A stretch of 64,000 bases of DNA from Glaciecola blandensis (lineage in GTDB: Bacteria; Pseudomonadota; Gammaproteobacteria; Enterobacterales; Alteromonadaceae), in the NCBI RefSeq assembly GCF_031846165.1, contig NZ_JAVRIE010000004.1, positions 124,001-188,000 on the forward strand, in the 5' to 3' direction. Each line of letters opens with the position of its first letter. Positions within the stretch are counted from its first letter, which is position 1. Positions 53,101 to 60,261 of this stretch are shown here, piece after piece. The notes under the pieces are model-generated. The model did not search any database and was not told the origin of the DNA. It was given only the letters and a program-made list of their open reading frames with translations. Made by a program: the position numbers and the translations under genes.

Positions 53101-54846
53101 GAAGGTGTCTTTGTCTCGACTGATTTCGAAGGTTTAGAGCTTCAAGAAGGTGATGTCGTTCGTGTGTTAGGTGCGGTTGCCGAACAATTTGGGAAAACCC
53201 AACTTAATGCAGAGTCAATTTCTTCATTCTGTAGCAGTGACTTCGCGACACCAGTAGTGTTGGAGTTACCATTAACAATCGACTTAGAGTCAGTCGAGAG
53301 CATGGTAATTGAAAGCTCTGAAGAATGGTTTGTGAATAATTTGCAAAACTATGGTCGTTTCGGTGAGCTAGTATTGGCGGATAAAGTTCGCTACAGCCCA
53401 ACGCATTTATTCGCGACGGAATCAGCTGAAGCTGCAGCTCTAGACGCTGAAAATGATTTAAACCAAATTATCTTAGATGATTTGCTAAACGGTACTCCAG
53501 AAATATTTGACCTTCCAGCGGGTGGCTTCGATGCGAATAACCCAATTCGTATTGGTGATTCATTTCTATCTATCGTCGGTGTGCTTGATTTCGGATTTAG
53601 CAACTATCGAATTCGTCCTCTACAAACTCCTGTGCTTGAGCAAAACAGTTTTAGAACTGAAGCGCCTGAACTAGAGAGCGGCAACTTGAAAATTGCTAGC
53701 TTCAATGTACTTAACTTGTTTAATGGTAACGGCTTAGGTGACGGCTATCCAACAGCTCGTGGTGCAGAAACAGAAGAGCAGTATCAACTTCAACTACAGA
53801 AAATTACTAACGCGATCATCGCGATGGATGCTGACGTGGTTGGTTTGATGGAAATTGAAAACGACGGCTTTGATGAATTGAGCTCTATCGCTCAGCTAGT
53901 AGATAACATTAATGCTAATTTGGGTGATGATGTTTATGAGTTTATTAATGCTGGGGAAGCTCAAGGTACTGATGCAATCACAGTTGGTATTATCTATAAA
54001 CTTCAAACGGTTAGTCCTGATGGTGCACTGAAAGTACTTAATTCCGATAATTCTATCGTTGATGAGTCAGGCGCTCCTTTGTTTGATACTAGTTTGAATC
54101 GTCCTTCATTCGCACAAGCTTTCGTTTTGAATGAGAGCGACAAGCCATTTGTTGTGAACGTAAACCACTTAAAGTCAAAAGGAAGCGGCGGTCGCTGTAC
54201 CCAAGATAATGATAACGGTACTTTAGCCGGAAATTGTAATGTGACCCGTGATAGAGCGGCGCAAGCATTGCAAATCTGGTTGGCTGAACAATTCCAGGAC
54301 ACACCTGTTATGATTATCGGTGACTTAAATGCTTACGCAAAAGAAGACCCGATTCAAACATTAGTGAATGCAGGCTATAAAGATGTAGCGAGAGAACTAG
54401 AAGGCGAGTTGGCTTACAGCTATCGTTTCTCTGGTCTGTTAGGCTCTTTAGATTATGCTTTGGCCAATGAACAAGCCTTTGATGCGATTGTTGATGTGAC
54501 TGAATGGCATATCAATGCTGACGAGTATGCGGGCTTTGATTATACTTCTGAACTTCCGTTCTCAAGTACAAGTAAGCCGGACGTATTCCTAAGTGAAAGC
54601 CCATACCGTTCTTCTGACCACGATCCAGTGATTGTTAGCTTACTATTGGAGGCTGATGCTCCAGCTTTCGGTGATGTTAATGCTGATGGAGAGATTAACT
54701 TCAGAGATTACTTCGCTATCTTGAGAAGCTTTGGTGCAAGAGAGGGAAGCGCTCGATTCAATCCTTTAGCGGATCTTGATAACAGTGGCCGAATCACATT
54801 CAGAGATCTATATATTTGGTATTTTGCTTATCTTTTTAGTAGATAA
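50182..54846 (+). CDS. Giant secreted nuclease: lamin-tail domains + endonuclease I + ExeM-type phosphodiesterase + dockerin-like tail
   Basis: 1554 residues. Signal peptide 1-20; lamin-tail domain (about 21-180, VFISEYVEGSGNNKAIEIYN); Gly-Ser-Asp linker (about 196-230); endonuclease I domain (about 240-515, NREHSWPKSHGF, DIHHLRPTD); second linker (about 518-560); two more lamin-tail-like domains (about 560-730 and 735-905); OB-fold (about 920-1165); an endonuclease/exonuclease/phosphatase domain (about 1170-1490: ASFNVLNLF, MEIEND, IIGDLNAY, SSDHDPVIVS); and two EF-hand-like dockerin repeats (DVNADGEINFRDYF, DLDNSGRITFRDLY). ExeM- and EndA-type nucleases are usually separate proteins; here both are joined. 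Likely degrades extracellular DNA for phosphate or biofilm turnover. Two motif copies inside read TDTPDG and QDTPV. Confidence 0.88.
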   Translation: MKIKMLSALMLGAHCFTASANVFISEYVEGSGNNKAIEIYNNSDTGVDISQHQIKVYFNGGSSAGTTISLSGEIAPFSTYVVATTSADDGLKMNAQLLTGASLFNGDDFIELVVSNGADSETVLDTIGQFEVDPGSAYSVTVDGVTYSTANKTLVRRSNITIGDSDGSNAFDPSAEWEVFSQDDFSNIGSHTTTDTPDGGSDGGSDGGSDGGSDGGSDGGSDGGSDASNGDLSGQVCTNCPDLAQFKDPSAFDAQAYYAEVDQLLNAEASAAQIKAALSSIISTDIQRLTYSEVWTALTATDEDPNNSDNVILLYSGRSIPKASNGSGAASGDGDNWNREHSWPKSHGFSSSSDEPYTDIHHLRPTDISINAARGNLDYDESDAPLSDSQITSETDPSIRASILAATADNFVDGDSFEPNANVKGDVARMMFYMDTRYEAGGTYIDLVLVDQITSTGSPTLGKLCTLIQWHNDDPVSEFEINRNERIYQYQGNRNPFVDNPQWVDLLYSSETCGDVTGGGSDGGSDGGSDGGSDGGSDGGSDGGSDSGSDGGSDSGSESAPMLITAIFDGPLSGGTPKGIEILVTQDIPDLSVCAVRTASNGNQPTGGDYTIDIGGDNSAQSGDFLYFSSESTGFTSFFGFAPNDTTGELSINGDDAVLLVCDGVVVDVYGVVGVDGSGENWEYLDGWAYRISETGPSTTFNPSEWTFSGRNALDGESSNTNAMIPIGTYTAATGGVFFSEYIEGSSLNKAVEIVNLSGAAIDLSAYSIRLYSNGSSSITAESPLSGTLAANDVYVIANPGFVDNADMPVVDAINSVVNFNGDDAFALADASGNIDVIGQIGVRQVWSEGEASTQNATIRRKASVTVGDADGTNVFNPAIEWDGFPINDTSDLGLYGDAGDGGDGGDPVDEAMLGLCFDPATRIHEVQGDADTSPLLGQTVVVEGLVTLASSQLGGFFMQEEDADHDSNPLTSEGVFVSTDFEGLELQEGDVVRVLGAVAEQFGKTQLNAESISSFCSSDFATPVVLELPLTIDLESVESMVIESSEEWFVNNLQNYGRFGELVLADKVRYSPTHLFATESAEAAALDAENDLNQIILDDLLNGTPEIFDLPAGGFDANNPIRIGDSFLSIVGVLDFGFSNYRIRPLQTPVLEQNSFRTEAPELESGNLKIASFNVLNLFNGNGLGDGYPTARGAETEEQYQLQLQKITNAIIAMDADVVGLMEIENDGFDELSSIAQLVDNINANLGDDVYEFINAGEAQGTDAITVGIIYKLQTVSPDGALKVLNSDNSIVDESGAPLFDTSLNRPSFAQAFVLNESDKPFVVNVNHLKSKGSGGRCTQDNDNGTLAGNCNVTRDRAAQALQIWLAEQFQDTPVMIIGDLNAYAKEDPIQTLVNAGYKDVARELEGELAYSYRFSGLLGSLDYALANEQAFDAIVDVTEWHINADEYAGFDYTSELPFSSTSKPDVFLSESPYRSSDHDPVIVSLLLEADAPAFGDVNADGEINFRDYFAILRSFGAREGSARFNPLADLDNSGRITFRDLYIWYFAYLFSR
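50759..50775. repeat. Motif copy at the start of the first linker of the nuclease gene
   Basis: Core GGACACACC at 50763-50771, read TDTPDGG directly before the Gly-Ser-Asp array. Confidence 0.93.
50773..50862 (+). repeat. In-frame 12-base tandem array (linker 1)
   Basis: About seven near-copies of a 12-base unit of the type GGTTCAGATGGC encode repeated GSDG. As 12 is divisible by three, copy-number change would alter linker length without frameshift. Confidence 0.88.
51736..51855 (+). repeat. In-frame 12-base tandem array (linker 2)
   Basis: About ten near-copies of the same 12-base unit, late ones with AGC replacing GGC, encoding GSDGGSDS-type text between the endonuclease I and the following domain. 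Nearly identical to linker 1, so recombination between the two arrays could delete the endonuclease I domain in frame. Confidence 0.88.
54293..54309. repeat. Motif copy within the phosphodiesterase domain of the nuclease
   Basis: Core GGACACACC at 54297-54305, read QDTPVMIIGDLNAY, directly before the catalytic GDLNA strand. Confidence 0.93.
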
Positions 54847-54867
54847 TACAAAACCTTACCAGTATCT

Positions 54868-54897
54868 AAAAAGCCAGCATTAGCTGGCTTTTTTATT
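54868..54897 (+). terminator. Terminator of the nuclease gene
   Basis: The perfect stem AAAAAGCCAGC / GCTGGCTTTTT with loop ATTA lies about 25 bases after the stop. Confidence 0.92.
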
Positions 54898-54920
54898 GTT
54901 TCAAATTTGATGCTAACGAT

Positions 54921-55025
54921 AATTGGACACACCTGTTTCTGTTCTTTGCTAATGGAGTTGGTTTGTTTAGTTAAGCATGTTTGAAGATTGGAGCTGCACA
55001 GCCTCGCAAATAGGTGTGTCCGATT
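54921..55025. repeat. Inverted motif pair between the nuclease gene and ybaK
   Basis: Cores GGACACACC at 54925-54933 and GGTGTGTCC at 55013-55021, facing inward, both with AT-rich flanks. The second is in the 5' region of ybaK. Confidence 0.95.
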
Positions 55026-55090
55026 TAGGCGATAAGCCAATGATTTTTTGGTATTGTATTGCTCGAAAAATAAATGACATTGAGACAAGT

Positions 55091-55558
55091 ATGACGCCGG
55101 CGGTGATATTCCTCGAGCAAAAAGGAGCGCAATTCCAAGTGCTTGAATATTCGCATGATCAAATGACTGAAAGCTATGGCTTGGAAGCTGTTGAGAAGTT
55201 AGGTTTGGAGGCGAGTGCTGTTTTTAAAACCTTGGTCGTTGCCTTAGATAGCGGGGAACATGTCGTCGCTCTGGTGCCTTCTCGAAACAAACTAAATATG
55301 AAGCAACTTGCCAAATCGGCGAAAGCTAAAAAAGCCACAATGGCCGAAGTGAATAAAGTGCAGAATATGACGGGATACATCTTAGGAGGTGTGTCCCCTT
55401 TTGGGCAAAAGAAGCGTTTGAAAACCTTCGTTGACAGCAGTGCCATCTCACACGACTTGATTTATGTGAGTGGGGGGAAGCGAGGCTTAGAGCTTCAGAT
55501 TGTTCCTACATTGTTAAGTGAATACTTGGGTGCTACATTTGTGAGCATCGCAGAATAA
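55091..55558 (+). CDS. ybaK: Cys-tRNA(Pro) deacylase (YbaK/EbsC family)
   Basis: 155 residues. FKTLVVALDSGEHVVALVPSRNKLNMKQLAK has the catalytic-pocket Lys after Phe, and GYILGGVSPFGQKK is the conserved GGxSPxG loop. It removes mischarged cysteine from tRNA-Pro. ATG 55091; an upstream frame open from 54977 contains a motif copy and is not conserved. The motif core at 55388-55396 coincides exactly with the conserved GGVSP loop. Confidence 0.9.
   Translation: MTPAVIFLEQKGAQFQVLEYSHDQMTESYGLEAVEKLGLEASAVFKTLVVALDSGEHVVALVPSRNKLNMKQLAKSAKAKKATMAEVNKVQNMTGYILGGVSPFGQKKRLKTFVDSSAISHDLIYVSGGKRGLELQIVPTLLSEYLGATFVSIAE
55384..55400. repeat. Motif copy inside ybaK
   Basis: Core GGTGTGTCC at 55388-55396 encodes GVS of the conserved GGVSPFG loop, so the copy is made of family-conserved codons. 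Confidence 0.93.
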
Positions 55559-55581
55559 TAAATAAAATAAGGGGCGCTTTA

Positions 55582-56067
55582 ATGGAAATAAAGATTATTA
55601 GGGTAGATTACAGTAATACGAAACAGGCTAGTGATTTACTGATGCTGCTGAATGAATATGCTGAAGATCCGATGGGAGGAGACGCTCCGCTATCTGCATT
55701 TTCAAAGGAAAATCTTATCGAGCAGTTAAAAAAACGCCCATTTGTTTTCTCACTTATCTGTTATGTCGATGGCGAACCCGCCGCATTCACTAATTGTGTT
55801 GAAGGTTTCTCAACTTTCAAATGTAAGCCGCTTATCAATATCCACGACTTTGCAGTAAGTCGCAGATATCGGGGCTATCAATTAAGTCAAAAGTTATTGG
55901 CTGAAATAGAAACTATTGCCCTCGAAATGGGATGTTGCAAGGTTACTCTGGAAGTACTAGAAGGCAATGAGGTTGCGAAACAAGCCTACATAAAGTTTGG
56001 TTTCATCGCTTACGAGTTAGATCCTCAGGCTGGAAAAGCCATGTTCTGGGAAAAACCATTACCTTAA
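55582..56067 (+). CDS. GNAT-family acetyltransferase
   Basis: 161 residues. INIHDFAVSRRYRGYQLSQKLLAEIETIA carries the acetyl-CoA loop RRYRGYQLS, and VTLEVLEGNEVAKQAYIKFGF closes the fold. Substrate unknown. It starts 23 bases after ybaK with GGGGCG upstream, so it is probably cotranscribed. Confidence 0.85.
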   Translation: MEIKIIRVDYSNTKQASDLLMLLNEYAEDPMGGDAPLSAFSKENLIEQLKKRPFVFSLICYVDGEPAAFTNCVEGFSTFKCKPLINIHDFAVSRRYRGYQLSQKLLAEIETIALEMGCCKVTLEVLEGNEVAKQAYIKFGFIAYELDPQAGKAMFWEKPLP

Positions 56068-56092
56068 CGATACTTCAAAACAAGGGATCTCA

Positions 56093-56341
56093 ATGACAAT
56101 AGAGTTCAATAAACAAGAAAAAGAAATTCTGGTGAGCAAGCTACAAGCTTACATGACTAAAGAGTTAGAATTTGATCTGGGGCAATTCGATGCGGAGTTC
56201 CTAATTGACTTCATATCGGAAGAATTAGGCAATTATTATTACAATCGTGGTGTGTATGACGCAAAAGCTAGAGTTGACGATAAAGTCAATGAAATCTCAG
56301 AAGCGTTATACGATATCGAAAAACCGACATCTCTCCGATAA
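56093..56341 (+). CDS. DUF2164-family protein
   Basis: 82 residues. DAEFLIDFISEELGNYYYNRGVYDAKARVDDKVNEI is the diagnostic region of DUF2164. Function unknown; cytosolic. Follows the acetyltransferase by 25 bases, suggesting a three-gene unit with ybaK. Confidence 0.8.
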   Translation: MTIEFNKQEKEILVSKLQAYMTKELEFDLGQFDAEFLIDFISEELGNYYYNRGVYDAKARVDDKVNEISEALYDIEKPTSLR

Positions 56342-56430
56342 ATCTCATAACGATTAAAACCATAGAGCGTTAAAAGAAGGCTGGTTAGTTGCTTTAGCGG
56401 TGTTTAAAGCATCACTAAATAAATAGCCTT

Positions 56431-57372
56431 CTAAATAGAAACATACCGATAGCTAACATATCGCTTATATATCTCGCCCGGTCGAAGGATGTCATGTTCT
56501 AAGGCTTCTTGATTAATCGCGTCAGGATAACCTTGTGCTTCTAAGCAGACGGCGCTTTGTGGTGTTGGTAAAAAATTACCGGTATATAGCTGCACACCTA
56601 TGTGGTCAGATTCAAGTTCTAAGCGAAGGCCATTTTTATGAGAAGTCAGACTTGCCATATTGATTGCGCTAGCTCGATAGCAATGATCATAAATACCGAG
56701 TGCTAGTTTTTCTGAAAGTAAGGCGCCATCATTAAAATCAAACCGAGTTCCTTCAACGGGGGTAAAATCTCCTTGAGGAATACTTTCATCATCGACTTCT
56801 AGGTATGCATCAGCACGCACAGTGAGCTCTAAATTATGCACAGTGTCTTCGCCCATAGTAAAGTAGGCATGGTTGCATAAATTGATTGGGGTCGCTTTTG
56901 TTGCTGTGGCGATAAACTCAAACCTCAGCTCGTTAAGCTGGTTGAGCGAATAAATAATATCTACGGCGAGATCGCCAGGAAAGCCTTGATCACCGTCACC
57001 CGATAACAAAGAAAACTTAATCAAGTTATGCTGAGCATTAACACCATCAGTATTCCATTGTCGCTTGGCAAAGCCATACTGACCGCCGTGCAAAGTATTT
57101 TTTCCTTCATTAACCGACAATTTATATTCACAGCCGTCTAGTATAAACGCAGCCTTAGATATTCGATTGCAAACTCTACCCACACTGGCACCCATATATG
57201 CGTCATCCTGTAAGATAGCGTCATCACTTTGATGATTAAGGGTTGTTTCAACTAGTTCACCTGACTTGTTTGGCACCTTTATAGATAAGATACGAGCACC
57301 AAAATCACATAGCTCTACTGTCATTCCATTGTCATTGCGTAAGGTATATCGTTTTATTTTGCCTGAATCCAC
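56431..57372 (-). CDS. galM: Aldose 1-epimerase
   Basis: 313 residues. The galactose mutarotase motifs ASVGRVCNRIS, NLCNHAYFTMG (catalytic His) and VCLEAQGYPDAIN (catalytic Glu) are present. Interconverts alpha and beta anomers of hexoses. No other galactose genes adjoin; it lies 11 bases downstream of an Lrp-type regulator gene on the same strand and may be cotranscribed with it. Confidence 0.9.
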   Translation of the reverse strand: MDSGKIKRYTLRNDNGMTVELCDFGARILSIKVPNKSGELVETTLNHQSDDAILQDDAYMGASVGRVCNRISKAAFILDGCEYKLSVNEGKNTLHGGQYGFAKRQWNTDGVNAQHNLIKFSLLSGDGDQGFPGDLAVDIIYSLNQLNELRFEFIATATKATPINLCNHAYFTMGEDTVHNLELTVRADAYLEVDDESIPQGDFTPVEGTRFDFNDGALLSEKLALGIYDHCYRASAINMASLTSHKNGLRLELESDHIGVQLYTGNFLPTPQSAVCLEAQGYPDAINQEALEHDILRPGEIYKRYVSYRYVSI

Positions 57373-57383
57373 TGACTGAGCCT

Positions 57384-57875
57384 TTAAATTTTGGGGAATG
57401 TACCGGTTTTTTTAACCGTACCATATGCGAAACTAGTGTCTATCGATGCGATACTGCCAATGGGATGAAGTACCTTGCGAACAAATACTTCGTACTCATG
57501 CAAATCAGCCACAACAATTTTCAACAAGTAATCAGAAACCCCAGTCATCACATAGCATTCCAAGACATGCTCGGCGAACTCAATGTGTTGCTCGAAGTTC
57601 GATACGACATCGGCTGTATGCTTTTCGAGTTGCACTCGCGCGAATACTGTAATTGGCAGGCCATACGCTTGCTCATCAACTTCAACGCCATAACCTTTAA
57701 TGATGCCTTCGTTTTCTAAATTACGTAAACGACGAAGGCAGGGCGAGGGACTCAAATTTACCTTTGCAGCGAGCTCTTGGTTGCTCATTCTGCCATCTGC
57801 TTGCAGTTCGCGAATAATTTCTCGGTCTTTACTGTCCATCTTAGGCTTTCCTGATTGCGTATTTAAATCATTCAT
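57384..57875 (-). CDS. Lrp/AsnC-family transcriptional regulator
   Basis: 163 residues. Winged helix-turn-helix at about 15-70 (DREIIRELQADGRMSNQELAAKVNLSPSPCLRRLRNLE) and the RAM effector-binding domain after it. It is divergent from the methionine gamma-lyase gene, so it probably controls that gene in response to an amino acid, as MdeR does for mdeA in pseudomonads (inference). Start at 57875, or at an internal ATG 12 codons later. Confidence 0.88.
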   Translation of the reverse strand: MNDLNTQSGKPKMDSKDREIIRELQADGRMSNQELAAKVNLSPSPCLRRLRNLENEGIIKGYGVEVDEQAYGLPITVFARVQLEKHTADVVSNFEQHIEFAEHVLECYVMTGVSDYLLKIVVADLHEYEVFVRKVLHPIGSIASIDTSFAYGTVKKTGTFPKI

Positions 57876-58028
57876 TTTGGCATTTTATGCTAATTCACTC
57901 AGAAATTAGAGATAAACTAGCATGAAAAAACCTTTGATTGAAGCATATAATTTGCAAAATATTGATTGTGCATTTCAAGTCCGATGGATATGAACGAAAT
58001 GCACTTATTTGCTGAACAAGAGGTCATC

Positions 58029-59264
58029 ATGAGCACCAATAGAAAGCACTTTTCTACTTTAGCAATACATCATGGCTACAATGCCCAAGATAACGAAGGT
58101 GCATTGACACCGCCAGTTCATTTTACATCGACTTTTGCCTTTGAAACGGCTGAAGCCGGAGGAGAGATGTTTGCGGGAGAGAGACAAGGGCATTTTTACT
58201 CACGCATTTCCAACCCAACCTTAGACTTGCTTGAAAAAAGAATTGCAGCATTGGAGGGAACGGAAGCCGGACTTGCCTTAGCTTCTGGTATTGGCGCGAT
58301 TTCCTCGACCATGTGGACCTTGTTGTCGCCAGGAGATGAAATCATTGTCGATAAAACCTTATACGGCTGTACCTTCACTTTCTTAAATCATGGCCTTGCT
58401 AAGTTTGGAATAATTGTGACTCATATAGATCTTTCTGATCCGGAGTTATTACGCCAAACTATCTCAAAGAAAACCAAAGTGGTGTACTTCGAAACTCCAG
58501 CGAACCCAAATATGCGCTTGGTTGATATCGCTGAAGTGAGCAAAATTGCACACAGCCACGACGCTATGGTGGTTGTTGATAACACCTATGCGACACCCTA
58601 TCTTAGCCAGCCAATTCAACTGGGAGCAGACATTGTTGTACACTCAGCCACGAAGTACTTAGGCGGGCATGGAGACTTAGTTGCCGGTTTAGTTGCGGGT
58701 AAACAAGAAGTTGTTGATCAAATCCGCCTTTACGGTATGAAAGACATGACTGGCGCGTGCATGGCACCGTTCAATGCAATGTTGGTCATGCGTGGTTTAA
58801 AAACGCTCTCTTTGAGAATGGACCGACATTGTCAGAGTGCGGCGCGCGTTGCTGAAGTGCTAGAATCGCATCCTATGGTAGAAAGTGTTTGTTACCCAGG
58901 CTTGAAGAGCTTTCCTCAACATGACTTAGCCAAAAAACAAATGTCTGATTTTGGTGGCATGATCACCTTTGAGGTAAAAGGTGGGATGCAAGCAGGTATT
59001 AAAGTCATGAATGCATTGCAGATGATACAGCGAGCCGTTTCTCTGGGAGATGCTGAGACTTTGGTGCAACACCCAGCAAGTATGACTCACTCAACTTATA
59101 CGCCAGAAGAACGTTTGGCGCATGGTATTAGTGACGGCTTAATCCGTTTATCGGTTGGCCTTGAAGAGCTCGACGACATTATTGAAGACCTTCATCAAGC
59201 CCTAAAAGTATTGGATACAGAGAAAGCCAGCGCAAAGACGCTTGCAGAAGCAATGCCGGCGTAA
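58029..59264 (+). CDS. mdeA: Methionine gamma-lyase
   Basis: 411 residues, a PLP enzyme of the cystathionine family. The PLP lysine is in HSATKYLGGHGDLVAG. The active-site Tyr-Gly-Cys in KTLYGCTFTF is the cysteine that distinguishes methionine gamma-lyase from cystathionine enzymes, and YSRISNPT is present. It cleaves methionine to methanethiol, ammonia and 2-oxobutyrate. ATG 58029 with AAGAGG upstream; the frame is open to 57966. Terminator follows. Confidence 0.88.
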   Translation: MSTNRKHFSTLAIHHGYNAQDNEGALTPPVHFTSTFAFETAEAGGEMFAGERQGHFYSRISNPTLDLLEKRIAALEGTEAGLALASGIGAISSTMWTLLSPGDEIIVDKTLYGCTFTFLNHGLAKFGIIVTHIDLSDPELLRQTISKKTKVVYFETPANPNMRLVDIAEVSKIAHSHDAMVVVDNTYATPYLSQPIQLGADIVVHSATKYLGGHGDLVAGLVAGKQEVVDQIRLYGMKDMTGACMAPFNAMLVMRGLKTLSLRMDRHCQSAARVAEVLESHPMVESVCYPGLKSFPQHDLAKKQMSDFGGMITFEVKGGMQAGIKVMNALQMIQRAVSLGDAETLVQHPASMTHSTYTPEERLAHGISDGLIRLSVGLEELDDIIEDLHQALKVLDTEKASAKTLAEAMPA

Positions 59265-59311
59265 GCGCGGATAAACAAATTTTGTCTCTTCTGTTCAATA
59301 TTTGAAGAAAA

Positions 59312-59339
59312 TCATGGCCACGTTATGTGGCCTTTTTAT
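59312..59339 (+). terminator. Terminator of mdeA
   Basis: The stem GGCCAC / GTGGCC with loop GTTAT is followed by TTTTTA. It overlaps the 3' end of the convergent transporter gene. Confidence 0.75.
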
Positions 59340-60246
59340 TTTCTTGTGATGACAACACAACCATTGCAACACCGCCTAATATTGCACAAGAAGATAGGAT
59401 TAAACGAAGGCTAAGTTGCTCCTCCAGCCATATAATACCGCCTATGGTAGCTATCACAGGAACGGTGAGTTGTAGTGTGGCGGCAGAGGCCGATTTTAAA
59501 TTAGGCAATACGGCATACCAAATCGCATAACCAATACCAGAGGTAATTGCGCCTGACGCGATAGCTAGCGCAATACCGTATGTGGACAGCTCTAGCATAT
59601 TCATCGATAGCAGCATGAGCACTATGCAAAACGGAAGACTTCGGACAAAGTTCTCTGTTGTTGCCAAAGTAGGTAAATGTACTTTCTTTCCTTTAATTGA
59701 ATAAACACCCCATGCTATGCCTGCAATCATCATAATTAGGGAGCCAATGATAGGAGGAGCACTGATCCCAGGTAAAAACAGATACACTAAGCCAACTATC
59801 GCTAGAATAAAGCCTAACCATTGTAGTGCTGAAAAACGTGTCCCGGTGACTAAGGCCATGCCCAGCATGGTAATTTGCACTGCCGCAAACAGGATGAGAG
59901 CGCCTGTACCAGCAGGAAGTGTAATATAAGCGAAGGAAAACCCCGCCGCATAAACAAAGAGAGATAAACCACTTATCCAATCACTGTTCTTAAAACTGAT
60001 GGAATGAGTGTTACCTGAATTGGAGGACGAAGACCCCTCCACGTTGACTTTATTGTGTTCTCGAGCTGAACTGAGCCGCAAAAAAACAACGATTAAAATC
60101 AATGTTACGGCGCCACTCAGCAGCCGAACAGCAGTAAAACTACTAGGATCTATTGCACCTTTTTCAAGCGCTAGTCGGCACAAGACAGAATTGCCCGCAA
60201 AAGCGAGCAATGCCAAGCTAGTTTTAATGATCAGTGCAAGGTTCAA
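59323..60246 (-). CDS. EamA-family (drug/metabolite type) transporter
   Basis: 307 residues with about ten membrane segments in two homologous EamA halves; VRLLSGAVTLILIV and AATLQLTVPVIATIGGIIWLEEQLSLR are typical of the halves. A hydrophilic Ser/Asn loop (about 65-85) is unusual. Exports or imports small metabolites; the substrate is unknown. It lies 15 bases downstream of the acyl-CoA dehydrogenase gene. Confidence 0.85.
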   Translation of the reverse strand: MNLALIIKTSLALLAFAGNSVLCRLALEKGAIDPSSFTAVRLLSGAVTLILIVVFLRLSSAREHNKVNVEGSSSSNSGNTHSISFKNSDWISGLSLFVYAAGFSFAYITLPAGTGALILFAAVQITMLGMALVTGTRFSALQWLGFILAIVGLVYLFLPGISAPPIIGSLIMMIAGIAWGVYSIKGKKVHLPTLATTENFVRSLPFCIVLMLLSMNMLELSTYGIALAIASGAITSGIGYAIWYAVLPNLKSASAATLQLTVPVIATIGGIIWLEEQLSLRLILSSCAILGGVAMVVLSSQENKKAT

Positions 60247-60261
60247 ACGCTAGTGGCTTAC

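Noticed and set aside
54977..55090. N-terminal extension of YbaK that includes a motif copy
   Set aside because: The family N-terminus begins at ATG 55091, and the extension has no conserved text.
56374..56431. Terminator from the distant AGAAGGCT and AGCCTTCT arms
   Set aside because: The loop is about 40 bases and there is no T-run after the stem on either strand.
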